DNA of 13,039 bases from the NCBI GenBank assembly GCA_051892875.1, contig JBJFGR010000066.1:1-13039 (forward strand), given 5' to 3'. Every line of letters begins with the position of its first letter. Position 1 is the stretch's first letter. The DNA comes from JBJFGR01 sp051892875 (GTDB lineage Bacteria > Pseudomonadota > Gammaproteobacteria > Enterobacterales > Succinivibrionaceae). The notes beneath the pieces were generated by a model, which was given only the letters and a program-made list of their open reading frames with translations, was not told the DNA's origin and searched no databases. This document shows positions 6,346 to 13,039 of this stretch, in pieces. The position numbers were made by a program, and so were the translations under genes.

Positions 6346-7272
6346 ATGCTATTTTTTAACAACAAATCAGAACAAAAATTGCAAAAATTAGAATCGCTAA
6401 TTGCTGAGGGCTCAAAGGTAACAGAAGAATTAGAAAATGCTTTTGAAAGTAGCATTGATACATTTGCTGAATTTAGTTCTTGTATTTCTAAGTTATCTGA
6501 AAATGCTGACCAGATGGCAAAGCAGGAATTTGATTTATCTTTTATTGATACGTTTAGTAATCATTTAACAAACTCTACGGATGAAATTGCACATGCTTAT
6601 CAAAATAGTATTAATCAAATTTCAGAAATAAAAGCTGTTATTGAAACAATAAAAAATGATGTGATTTCATTACAGAAATTCCAGGAAGAATTTATAAATT
6701 CTTTCACTACGTTACGTGAGCAAATGGAATCAATAAGAGAATGTACTAGTATTATTTCTTCATTGTCAGGTCAAACAAATTTGTTAGCTTTAAACGCTAC
6801 TATCGAAGCTGCACGTGCTGGTGAGCATGGCCGAGGGTTCGCTGTGGTAGCTGGTGAAGTTAAGAAACTGTCTTTAGATACTGCTGAAGCTTCTTCAAAG
6901 ATTGATATTAGTGTTGATAGCTTTACTCATCAAATTACTTCTATTATTTCTCAGGCTGATAAGAGTAGAGAAATGTTGTCAGAAATGACTGCGTCAACAG
7001 AAAATGCAATGGACATTTTTGAAAAGAGTATGAATGCTCATCAAAAGAATGTTGAATCTGTTAACGAAATTATAAATGGAGTTCATGGTGAAATTGGTAA
7101 TCTTCATGGTATGATTGAAGTTGGTTCAAAATCTGTTTCTTCAAACGAAATTGATTCAAATGTTGCAAGTGTTGAGGAATCAAGAACAGCAACTCAAAAG
7201 AAAATAGAAGAAGTTAGTAATGTTATTGAAAAAGTTAAAGATGTGTTTGAACGCTTAGGCAAAAATTCTTAG
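6346..7272 (+). CDS. Soluble methyl-accepting chemotaxis-type signalling protein
   Basis: Cytoplasmic signalling protein whose C-terminal domain is the MCP four-helix hairpin that docks CheA and CheW. Counting from the ATG at 6346 (308 residues), the conserved hairpin-tip sequence QTNLLALNATIEAARAGE is at 143-160, followed by GRGFAVVAGEVKKL at 162-175, with long coiled-coil arms on both sides. There is no transmembrane segment, HAMP domain or recognisable sensor domain. The first 100 or so residues look helical. GGA at 6336-6338 supports the 6346 start; in-frame alternatives are TTG at 6325 and ATG at 6334. No other chemotaxis gene is nearby. It may sense a cytoplasmic signal or join arrays through a partner; the signal is unknown. 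A strong terminator follows. Confidence 0.85.
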   Translation: MLFFNNKSEQKLQKLESLIAEGSKVTEELENAFESSIDTFAEFSSCISKLSENADQMAKQEFDLSFIDTFSNHLTNSTDEIAHAYQNSINQISEIKAVIETIKNDVISLQKFQEEFINSFTTLREQMESIRECTSIISSLSGQTNLLALNATIEAARAGEHGRGFAVVAGEVKKLSLDTAEASSKIDISVDSFTHQITSIISQADKSREMLSEMTASTENAMDIFEKSMNAHQKNVESVNEIINGVHGEIGNLHGMIEVGSKSVSSNEIDSNVASVEESRTATQKKIEEVSNVIEKVKDVFERLGKNS

Positions 7273-7317
7273 CAATTATTTCCTCCTAGTGTTTTAATAT
7301 ATTTAAAACGCGTTTTT

Positions 7318-7347
7318 AAAGCTACTAGAAATAGTAGCTTTATTTTT
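7318..7347 (+). terminator. Intrinsic terminator after the MCP-like gene
   Basis: A perfect ten-base-pair stem AAAGCTACTA/TAGTAGCTTT with a GAAA tetraloop (7328-7331), then a T-rich tail to 7347 on the plus strand. There is no T tract on the minus-strand side, so it does not obviously serve the convergent operon. Confidence 0.9.
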
Positions 7348-7399
7348 GATTTATTAGAAAGGATAACAAAAGTAACTATTTATAGAGTAATGTTAACTG

Positions 7400-8368
7400 T
7401 TAAATAACACCGAAATACTTTTGAGAAATTTTTATACGTTCTTCGGGAGAAAGTTCTCCTTTATGCTTTATAAATTCTTCTATAAATTGTAACCTAGGCA
7501 GAAGACCTGTGCCGTTTGCAGTTTGAATAGCAAGACCAGGTCTTGCATTTAATTCAAGTAATAGCGGACCTCGTTTTTTATCAAGTACTATATCAGTGCC
7601 GATGTATCCTAATCTTGACATATCATAGCAACTAGCAGCTAATGTTAAAACTTTTTGCCACTGAGGTACTTCTAATGTAGATAAATCAGCATTGGTGTCA
7701 GGGTGATAAAATATTGGTAAATTCTTTTGTACAGCATGTATTGCTTTTCCTGTTCTAAGACATATACCAACGCCTACGGCACCTTGATGAAGATTTGCTT
7801 TCCCATCTGAGGCAGCAGTTGAAAGGCGCATCATACTCATAACAGGATAACCTTTAAAAACAATTACACGTACGTCAGGTACACCTTCGTAGCTGAAATT
7901 AGAAAATACATCATCAAAGTTTATTAAATCTTCTATAAGAACAAAGTCTTGTTTTCCTCCTAAAGAAAACAATCCAGCTAGAATATTTGATATATGACGT
8001 TCAACATCACTAATTGTTAATGCTTGGCCATTAGGTTTGTAATATATACTGTTTTCAGAACGGGTTATAACTAAAATACCTTTACCACCCGAACCACGAG
8101 CAGGTTTTATACAAAAGCCACTGTGACCACTTACAATTTTTTCAAAATTTTCAACATCATATTGGTGTTTTATAGATCCAATTAGCTTTGTTGTACTAAC
8201 ATTATGCTTCATTGCTAAATCTTTAGTTAATAATTTATTATCTACTAAAGGGTATAATGAACGATCATTATATTTGCTAATATAATTAACATTACGCTGA
8301 TTCATACCCATTATACCTAAATGATTAAGTGTAAATGGTGAGCAATAATTTTTAAATGGCCAAATCAT
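7400..8368 (-). CDS. RimK-like ATP-grasp ligase (alpha-L-glutamate ligase-related)
   Basis: An ATP-dependent carboxylate-amine ligase of the ATP-grasp fold, in the group annotated as alpha-L-glutamate ligase-related. It is expected to form a peptide-type bond through an acyl-phosphate; the substrate is unknown. The 322 residues show the ATP-binding glycine-rich loop KPARGSGGKG (88-97), the adenine-binding LIEDLI (144-149), DVRVIVFKG (165-173), the NLHQGAVGVG segment (192-201), and the metal-binding GTDIVLD (257-263) with LELNARPG (271-278). All key residues look intact and there is no signal peptide, so it is cytoplasmic. It is the last gene of the operon; only one base separates it from the preceding stop. 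Its ribosome binding site AAGGGG overlaps the last codons of that gene, implying translational coupling. Confidence 0.9.
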   Translation of the reverse strand: MIWPFKNYCSPFTLNHLGIMGMNQRNVNYISKYNDRSLYPLVDNKLLTKDLAMKHNVSTTKLIGSIKHQYDVENFEKIVSGHSGFCIKPARGSGGKGILVITRSENSIYYKPNGQALTISDVERHISNILAGLFSLGGKQDFVLIEDLINFDDVFSNFSYEGVPDVRVIVFKGYPVMSMMRLSTAASDGKANLHQGAVGVGICLRTGKAIHAVQKNLPIFYHPDTNADLSTLEVPQWQKVLTLAASCYDMSRLGYIGTDIVLDKKRGPLLLELNARPGLAIQTANGTGLLPRLQFIEEFIKHKGELSPEERIKISQKYFGVI

Positions 8369-8369
8369 T

Positions 8370-9983
8370 TTATTGCCCCTTTTTTAATTGTTTAATTTCT
8401 TTTTTTAGACGGTCTGCTTCTAATTCACCACCTGTTGGTTGTGAGATTTCTTTTGCTAGAGGTTTAAATCTCTTTAATTCGCTTAGTCTATAGCCAGTAT
8501 AGTTACCGACTAATAAAACTATAGCCAATATTACTAATTGTAATCCTAAGAAATTAAATGTGATATGTTGAACAACAAGATTGTTCATCGCAAGATAAGC
8601 TAAGATTGCTACTAGTAATGAACCACCACCTTGTTTAAATACTTCTTTATATCCTTCTTCTTCCCAGAGAATAGACATTCTTTCAATTGTCCAGGAGAGG
8701 ATAATCATTGGGAAAAAGGTTATTTTTATACCATCTGATAGACCAATTTTATAGGTCAAGAAACTTAGAATACCGATTATTGTGATCACTGTTATAATAA
8801 CAGTTGATATTCTTGCAACAAGCAATAGATTTAAGTAGGACAGCCATGAACGAATAATCAAACCAATACCTACAATAGAAATAAAGCCTATTAAACCTAC
8901 AGTAAGATTTGTTTGCAAGAAAGCCATTGCTATAAGAACAGGCATGAATGTTCCTGAGGTTTTTAATCCTACAATTATTCTTAACAAAACAACAATCAAA
9001 ACACCAATCGGAATTAATAAAATACCTTTAAAAACTGCTTGTTCTTCGATAGGTAGGGCGTTTACAGAAAGGTCTAAATTTGTATTTCCATCAGCTTCAC
9101 TTGCTTGATGACGTAAACTAATTGCCTTATTATTGCTTACAAAGTGACGAACAATAGAGAAATTAACATTTGCATGAGTTCCTCCTGTCATGTCAATCAC
9201 AGAGTTTGAGTTATTAACCCAAACAAAAACATTGTCTTTAAAACCTTGTTCTTCTGTTTCTGGATCATACATTTTATATTCATTTTTTTCATTAAAAACG
9301 GCAATATAAGGTATTAATTTTTGATTTCTGCGACCATCTTTTAGTCGTAAAGCTTTTATTACTTTGGCTCTAATATTTGCCATATTTAGAATATTTACAA
9401 TAATTTGAGCTTTAGACATTTTATTTTTAAATAGTAATAAAGTGTTTTGTTCCTGACTCTTTATTTCTTTAAAAATTTCTCTTGTAAAACTAAAAGGGTC
9501 GCTACTTTTTGCATAAGCAGCATCTTTGATTTGAGATAATGCGGTCAAGTAAGGCTCTTCAACTATAACTGGCTGAATATCAGGAACAGTCATCATTGTG
9601 TCTGTGTAGGCATTATCTGCTAAAACATCAATACGATAATACAAAGTTTGAGGGCCATGAACAATTCTTTTGGTCCATTCAATGCGTGAATGACCTTCTT
9701 CATCGTTATAAGCCACACCATAATCAGGGCTTGCAGTAGTTTCATTTATAATTTTAAAACCAGGTTGCACCTCCGGAACTGCCAATGATACGTTCACAGG
9801 AACTACAGTATCATCTTTAGATTCATTAGGTATAAAGCTTACTTTAGCCTCAATATTCCAAGCAACATTCTTATTGTTTGGTAACCAAGGTATTTCAAAG
9901 TTTAAATGTTGATATATCATTAATGATATACCAATAATCAATAATAGAGCTACTACTATATAATAAACACCACGACTGATCAT
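8370..9983 (-). CDS. Membrane protein with inactive-transglutaminase domain and 7TM region
   Basis: A 537-residue inner-membrane protein. One N-terminal helix (about 8-24) anchors a large periplasmic region (about 30-315), which contains a transglutaminase-like fold (roughly 145-280). A block of hydrophobic helices follows between about 317 and 495, matching the 7TM module of the family called inactive transglutaminase fused to 7 transmembrane helices. A Lys/Glu-rich cytoplasmic tail ends it. The Cys-His-Asp triad of active transglutaminases is not apparent; the protein contains no cysteine at all, so the domain probably binds a peptide rather than cutting or linking it. The start is supported by AGGAAG (9991-9996), seven bases from the ATG. 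It lies between the retropepsin-like lipoprotein and the ATP-grasp ligase, its standard partners. Confidence 0.88.
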   Translation of the reverse strand: MISRGVYYIVVALLLIIGISLMIYQHLNFEIPWLPNNKNVAWNIEAKVSFIPNESKDDTVVPVNVSLAVPEVQPGFKIINETTASPDYGVAYNDEEGHSRIEWTKRIVHGPQTLYYRIDVLADNAYTDTMMTVPDIQPVIVEEPYLTALSQIKDAAYAKSSDPFSFTREIFKEIKSQEQNTLLLFKNKMSKAQIIVNILNMANIRAKVIKALRLKDGRRNQKLIPYIAVFNEKNEYKMYDPETEEQGFKDNVFVWVNNSNSVIDMTGGTHANVNFSIVRHFVSNNKAISLRHQASEADGNTNLDLSVNALPIEEQAVFKGILLIPIGVLIVVLLRIIVGLKTSGTFMPVLIAMAFLQTNLTVGLIGFISIVGIGLIIRSWLSYLNLLLVARISTVIITVITIIGILSFLTYKIGLSDGIKITFFPMIILSWTIERMSILWEEEGYKEVFKQGGGSLLVAILAYLAMNNLVVQHITFNFLGLQLVILAIVLLVGNYTGYRLSELKRFKPLAKEISQPTGGELEADRLKKEIKQLKKGQ

Positions 9984-10007
9984 GTTATTTCTTCCTAATA
10001 TTTTATC

Positions 10008-10047
10008 AATATCTATTCTATATTAATATCTATTCTATATTAATATC
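10008..10047 (-). repeat. Tandem 17-bp repeat between two operon genes
   Basis: Two perfect copies of a 17-base unit (plus-strand AATATCTATTCTATATT) at 10008-10024 and 10025-10041, followed by a six-base partial third copy. It fills most of the 76-base gap, the only long gap in an otherwise tightly packed operon. Confidence 0.85.
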
Positions 10048-10059
10048 AATCTATCTGTT

Positions 10060-11004
10060 TTATTCATCAGATTTTTTTGTTGAATTTTTATTTTCTTCGC
10101 TAGTCATTGGTATAGCTTGAACTATTTTCTTTTTCTTATTTTTACTAGAATCTATTTTAACTGTTCGGCTATTTAAAATAAAAATCCCTTTTTCTTGATC
10201 ATATTCTAGTGAACTTATAGAATTTTTGGAATTATGTTTTGGTTGTACTGCATCTTTTGAAACATCAACCACAGCAATATCTTTTATGAATTCACGACCA
10301 ATTAATAATGCATATTGCATAGAGTTGCGATCACGTAATGTGAATTCAGCTTTTTTAGTAAAATTACCTAATTTTAAAGTTAGTTTTACTACAGGCCGTT
10401 CATCTTTTTTTCCATCAGCACTAGCTTGTTTAATAACTGCTGAACGCACAAAAGGAGCTTCAACTTTTATGTTATAATCTTTTTTAATAGGGATGTCGAA
10501 TTTAACCCATTTTTTTCCATCACGTTCAAAATTTTCAATATTAATTGCATTAATTGATGATATAGCAGCTCCTGTATCAATACGGCTTTCAAATAATACA
10601 TCAGCCTCGGCAACATAGATCCATTCAGTAGAACCTAATATTAATTTTCCATCAGGGGTTTTTAAACTATTATCTGCCATATCAACACTGCCTTGTGGTT
10701 GCTCTGTCATTTTATATAACGATTTTTTTTCTTGTACTAATTTTTGGATATTATTAAGTTCTTTTAACACGCTTTTATGGTTGTTTAATTGTTGTAAACA
10801 TTGGTTTAATTGAGAAGATTGAATGTTTTGAGATTCTTGTATAGCATTTACTAGTTTTGATAATTCTAATTTTGTATTGTTTTGTTCAGTTTTAACTTCA
10901 TTTAATAGAGCTAGGTCATTTTTAGACAATGACGGAACTTGATTTTGACAACCTAGTAAAGTAATAGAAGATGTTACAATGAGTGATAGAAATATTTTTT
11001 TCAT
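10060..11004 (-). CDS. Lipoprotein with retropepsin-like (ATP-dependent zinc protease family) domain
   Basis: A 314-residue envelope protein. The lipoprotein signal MKKIFLSLIVTSSITLLGC ends in a lipobox with Cys19. Gln follows at +2, which predicts outer-membrane rather than inner-membrane retention. A coiled-coil stretch (about 28-95) leads to a single aspartyl-protease-like domain (about 121-250) with the catalytic-type motif DTGA at 143-146 and the later LIGREF at 234-239. This is the family named putative ATP-dependent zinc protease (PF05618), although its fold is retropepsin-like. A charged Lys/Ser-rich tail (250-314) extends beyond the domain. It starts five bases after cmoB, with AAAGG overlapping the cmoB stop, so it belongs to the same operon. 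It probably cleaves or binds a peptide linked to the ATP-grasp product; the substrate is unknown. Confidence 0.87.
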   Translation of the reverse strand: MKKIFLSLIVTSSITLLGCQNQVPSLSKNDLALLNEVKTEQNNTKLELSKLVNAIQESQNIQSSQLNQCLQQLNNHKSVLKELNNIQKLVQEKKSLYKMTEQPQGSVDMADNSLKTPDGKLILGSTEWIYVAEADVLFESRIDTGAAISSINAINIENFERDGKKWVKFDIPIKKDYNIKVEAPFVRSAVIKQASADGKKDERPVVKLTLKLGNFTKKAEFTLRDRNSMQYALLIGREFIKDIAVVDVSKDAVQPKHNSKNSISSLEYDQEKGIFILNSRTVKIDSSKNKKKKIVQAIPMTSEENKNSTKKSDE

Positions 11005-11009
11005 ATTAT

Positions 11010-12002
11010 TTAACCTTTCTTATGAGCTGTAAATATAGCTCTTGTCGGTGCTTGATATCCTTCTATGGTCTTTGAATGATCATTAGGATTTAGGAAATCA
11101 AGTAGTGATTCTGTTTGCATTAAATTTGTGGATCTTTGTTCTTTTTCTGTAGTCATTTCTTGACAAATGAACTTAACGTCTATAAAGCCACAGCGATTTA
11201 ATAAAACTTCCAAAGCTTTAACTGAAGGTATATACCAAACATTTGGCATTTTAGCATATCTGTCTTTTGGAATAAGTACAGTGTTTTCATCACCTTCAAT
11301 TACTAATGTTTCAAGTATTAATTCACCACCTGGACGTAGTTGATTTTGTAGCTGATATAGGTGGTCAACTGGACTTCTGCGATGATATAAAACTCCCATG
11401 GAGAATACTGAATCAAAAGCATTTAAATTAGGTAAGTTTTCAATACCTAATGGTAAAAAGTTAATTTTATTTTTTAAGTCTGTATCTAAAATTCTATCTT
11501 TCATTAATTGAAATTGAGCGAGAAAGAGAGCACAAGGGTCAATTCCAACAACCCTTTTTGCACCTTCTCCTAATATTCTCCACATGTGGTATCCATTACC
11601 ACAACCAACATCAAGAACAGTACGATCTTTTAAACTTGATATGTGAGGGAGTAATCGATCCCATTTTTTAAAACTTCGCCATTCTGACTCTATTTTTTCA
11701 CCGAAAAACTCGTATGGTCCTTTTCTCCAAGGCATTAATTCAGTAAATAGTTTTTTCAACATTACCTGTTGACCAGATGTGATTTTTGAACTATCACCAA
11801 AGGTTACATATTCTGTATTTAAGTTAATTTGATGGGTATGCAAATTACTAACTCTTTCAAAAAGTTTTATGTACTTTTCATATTCTTTACCTTCTGTAGA
11901 GTTTTTAAAAGATAATAATTGTTGAGGTAATACTTGCAACCAGGATGCTAAGTTAGTATCTGTTGATATTGATGATAAAAAATTGTTCCAAGGTGTATAC
12001 AT
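11010..12002 (-). CDS. cmoB: tRNA U34 carboxymethyltransferase CmoB
   Basis: Uses carboxy-S-adenosylmethionine made by CmoA to convert 5-hydroxyuridine-34 to cmo5U in tRNAs that read four-codon boxes. Its 330 residues compare with 323 in E. coli and align almost throughout. The tRNA/cofactor-side segment MPWRKGP is at 90-96 and the Rossmann methyltransferase motif VLDVGCGNGYHMWR at 129-142. GVLYHRRSP (203-211), ETLVI.GDENTVL (231-243) and a C-terminal EGYQAPTRA (314-322) follow. Lys94, Tyr206 and Arg321 occupy the positions of the carboxylate-binding residues of E. coli CmoB. The start is seven bases after the cmoA stop, with a weak ribosome binding site, so coupling to cmoA translation is likely. 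All key residues are present. Confidence 0.97.
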   Translation of the reverse strand: MYTPWNNFLSSISTDTNLASWLQVLPQQLLSFKNSTEGKEYEKYIKLFERVSNLHTHQINLNTEYVTFGDSSKITSGQQVMLKKLFTELMPWRKGPYEFFGEKIESEWRSFKKWDRLLPHISSLKDRTVLDVGCGNGYHMWRILGEGAKRVVGIDPCALFLAQFQLMKDRILDTDLKNKINFLPLGIENLPNLNAFDSVFSMGVLYHRRSPVDHLYQLQNQLRPGGELILETLVIEGDENTVLIPKDRYAKMPNVWYIPSVKALEVLLNRCGFIDVKFICQEMTTEKEQRSTNLMQTESLLDFLNPNDHSKTIEGYQAPTRAIFTAHKKG

Positions 12003-12009
12003 AATTTTT

Positions 12010-12729
12010 CTATTTTATAGCAATTATTGATCCAAAATTAAAACATTGAAACCAAACATTACAATGTTTAAATCCTATTTGTTTTAATCTATTCATGTGT
12101 TCAGGAATACTATCAGCTATCAAAACATTTTCTAAAGATGTTCTTTTTTGACTTATTTCTAAATCACTATACCCATTAGCTTTTTTAAAATCTAGGTGTA
12201 AATCATATAGAGTATTTTGAATTACTTGATCGTCAAAAATAAATTTTTCACTTAACACTAATATACCACCAGGGGTTAGTGCATTATATATTTTTTTTAT
12301 AATATCATTTCTATATTCTTTATTTATAAATTGAAGTACAAAATTTAAGACAATAATCGAGGCGTTTTCTAAAGGATAAGTTGTTATATCATCTAATAAT
12401 ATGATGGCTTCTGTTTTATGTTTATATGCTGCAACAATATTTTTAGCTCTTTTAATCATTGCTTCAGAATTATCTATGCCGATAACTTTTGCTCCCTCAG
12501 GGGCATGAGCACTCATTTCTAATGTACAAGCACCTAAACTACATCCCAAATCATATAAATTGGTGTTTTTTTGAGCATACTTTTCTGTAAGCATACCAAT
12601 AGCTTGGACGATGTTCGAGTACCCAGGAACAGACCTATTGATCATATCTGGAAATACATTGGCAACAGTGTCATCGAAGGTGAAATCTCCCAATTTTGCT
12701 CTTGGTACAGCAAAAATATTATCATGCAT
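12010..12729 (-). CDS. cmoA: Carboxy-S-adenosyl-L-methionine synthase CmoA
   Basis: Makes carboxy-SAM from S-adenosylmethionine and prephenate, supplying CmoB. The 239 residues compare with 247 in E. coli and keep all family blocks: FDDTVANVFPDMINRSVPGYSNI (18-40, split here only by description), the SAM-binding YDLGCSLGA (59-67), IDNSEAMI (85-92), VLNFVLQF (127-134), LSEKF (159-163) and SQKRTSLENV (193-202), whose Arg196 matches the carboxylate-binding arginine. It is the first gene of the minus-strand operon. The start ATG has only a weak AGG upstream. A TATAAT-like box (12747-12752) just upstream could be a -10 element, but it has no convincing -35 box. Confidence 0.97.
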   Translation of the reverse strand: MHDNIFAVPRAKLGDFTFDDTVANVFPDMINRSVPGYSNIVQAIGMLTEKYAQKNTNLYDLGCSLGACTLEMSAHAPEGAKVIGIDNSEAMIKRAKNIVAAYKHKTEAIILLDDITTYPLENASIIVLNFVLQFINKEYRNDIIKKIYNALTPGGILVLSEKFIFDDQVIQNTLYDLHLDFKKANGYSDLEISQKRTSLENVLIADSIPEHMNRLKQIGFKHCNVWFQCFNFGSIIAIK

Positions 12730-12746
12730 ATTTATATACTACCTAA

Positions 12747-12752
12747 ATTATA
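12747..12752 (-). promoter_or_regulatory. Possible -10 box for the cmoA operon
   Basis: Minus-strand TATAAT at 12747-12752, 17 bases before the cmoA start codon. It would give a very short leader, and no good -35 box is found at 16-18 bases. A second TATAAT lies at 12798-12803. Both are in extremely AT-rich DNA, so chance matches are likely. Confidence 0.25.
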
Positions 12753-12884
12753 GTTCTTAATATTTTAATTTAATATTTTTTATAATTATAAATTGTAATT
12801 ATAGCAAATAGAATTTTTTTTTTCATGGCTTTTATTTGATACTTAGTAGTTACGTGTTAATTTTGTTAAATTTTAAAAAATAAT

Positions 12885-13039
12885 GGTTCTTTGTGCATAG
12901 TTGTGGGGTGAAATTGAGAGCTATGCACCTATGAGCCCTTGTTTATTCAACTCTCATCCATTTATTTCCTCTGTTGGAAAGTGGAATTTCTATATTCGAC
13001 AACGACAAGAATGACTCTTATAAGGATGTAAAGATACCT
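12885..13039 (+). mobile_element. Possible left end of an insertion sequence (ISL3-like), cut by window edge
   Basis: The sequence from 12885 begins GGTTCTTTGTGCATAG, resembling the GGCTCTTT/GGTTCTTT starts of ISL3-family terminal inverted repeats. It is preceded by eight A/T bases (12877-12884), as expected of that family's AT-rich 8-bp target duplications. The base composition changes at this point. An open frame runs to the right edge from 12935, but I do not recognise it as a transposase. The other end is not in the window. This is a tentative reading. Confidence 0.3.
12893..12928 (+). repeat. 8-bp perfect inverted repeat GTGCATAG/CTATGCAC
   Basis: GTGCATAG (12893-12900) is inverted as CTATGCAC (12921-12928) with a 20-base loop. 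Overlapping alternatives exist: TGAGAG (12915-12920) with CTCTCA (12951-12956), and ATGAG (12931-12935) with CTCAT (12953-12957). Some of these pairings exclude each other. Confidence 0.6.

Larger units (their letters stand above)
12730..13039. other. Non-coding region upstream of cmoA, with a change in composition near 12885
   Basis: These 310 bases contain no complete gene. Bases 12730-12884 are extremely AT-rich and must hold the cmoA operon promoter. From about 12885 the DNA is visibly richer in G+C and contains inverted repeats and a 35-codon frame open to the right edge (12935-13039) with no ATG or GTG. Confidence 0.5.

Noticed and set aside
10226..10477. 83-codon plus-strand frame opposite the retropepsin-like gene
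   Set aside because: It lies wholly antisense to a well-supported gene and has no ribosome binding site or recognisable features.

Overview
This is an AT-rich stretch (roughly 30% G+C by eye) of a gammaproteobacterial chromosome. Four things point to the group: adjacent cmoA and cmoB, a yoaA-tsaB gene pair like that of Escherichia coli, tRNA genes equivalent to the E. coli glyW-cysT-leuZ cluster, and the retropepsin-like protease / 7TM transglutaminase-fold / ATP-grasp gene trio common in marine and aquatic Gammaproteobacteria. The low G+C would fit a host-associated lineage such as Succinivibrionaceae (Aeromonadales), but the genus cannot be fixed from this sequence.

Layout. 1-3182 (+): the 3' two-thirds of a YoaA/DinG-family helicase, tsaB (tRNA t6A synthesis) and a Gfo/Idh/MocA-fold protein that has lost its usual catalytic residues. 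3237-3842 (-): a secreted DUF4124 protein. 4028-5389 (+): eight tRNA genes in three transcription units, Gly-Leu, Gly-Cys-Cys-Leu and Gly-Leu, each behind its own strong sigma70-type promoter. 5567-6098 (+): a small DUF4870-like membrane protein with a strong terminator. 6219-7347 (+): a soluble methyl-accepting chemotaxis-type protein with two hairpins in its leader and a clear terminator. 7400-12729 (-): a five-gene operon reading cmoA, cmoB, an outer-membrane-type lipoprotein with a retropepsin-like (DTGA) domain, a 7TM protein with an inactive-transglutaminase domain, and a RimK-like ATP-grasp ligase. 12730-13039: upstream region of cmoA, then a compositionally different stretch that may be the left end of an insertion sequence.

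How the genes work together. TsaB (A37 of ANN-decoding tRNAs) and CmoA/CmoB (U34 of several four-codon-box tRNAs) are decoding-fidelity enzymes. The tRNAs encoded here, Gly(GCC), Cys(GCA) and Leu(UAA), are not expected substrates of either. The most system-like part is the last three genes of the minus-strand operon. An envelope lipoprotein with an aspartyl-protease motif, a membrane protein with a transglutaminase-fold periplasmic domain, and a cytoplasmic amino-acid or peptide ligase together suggest a peptide-synthesis or tagging pathway across the inner membrane. Here it is translationally packed behind the cmoAB genes.
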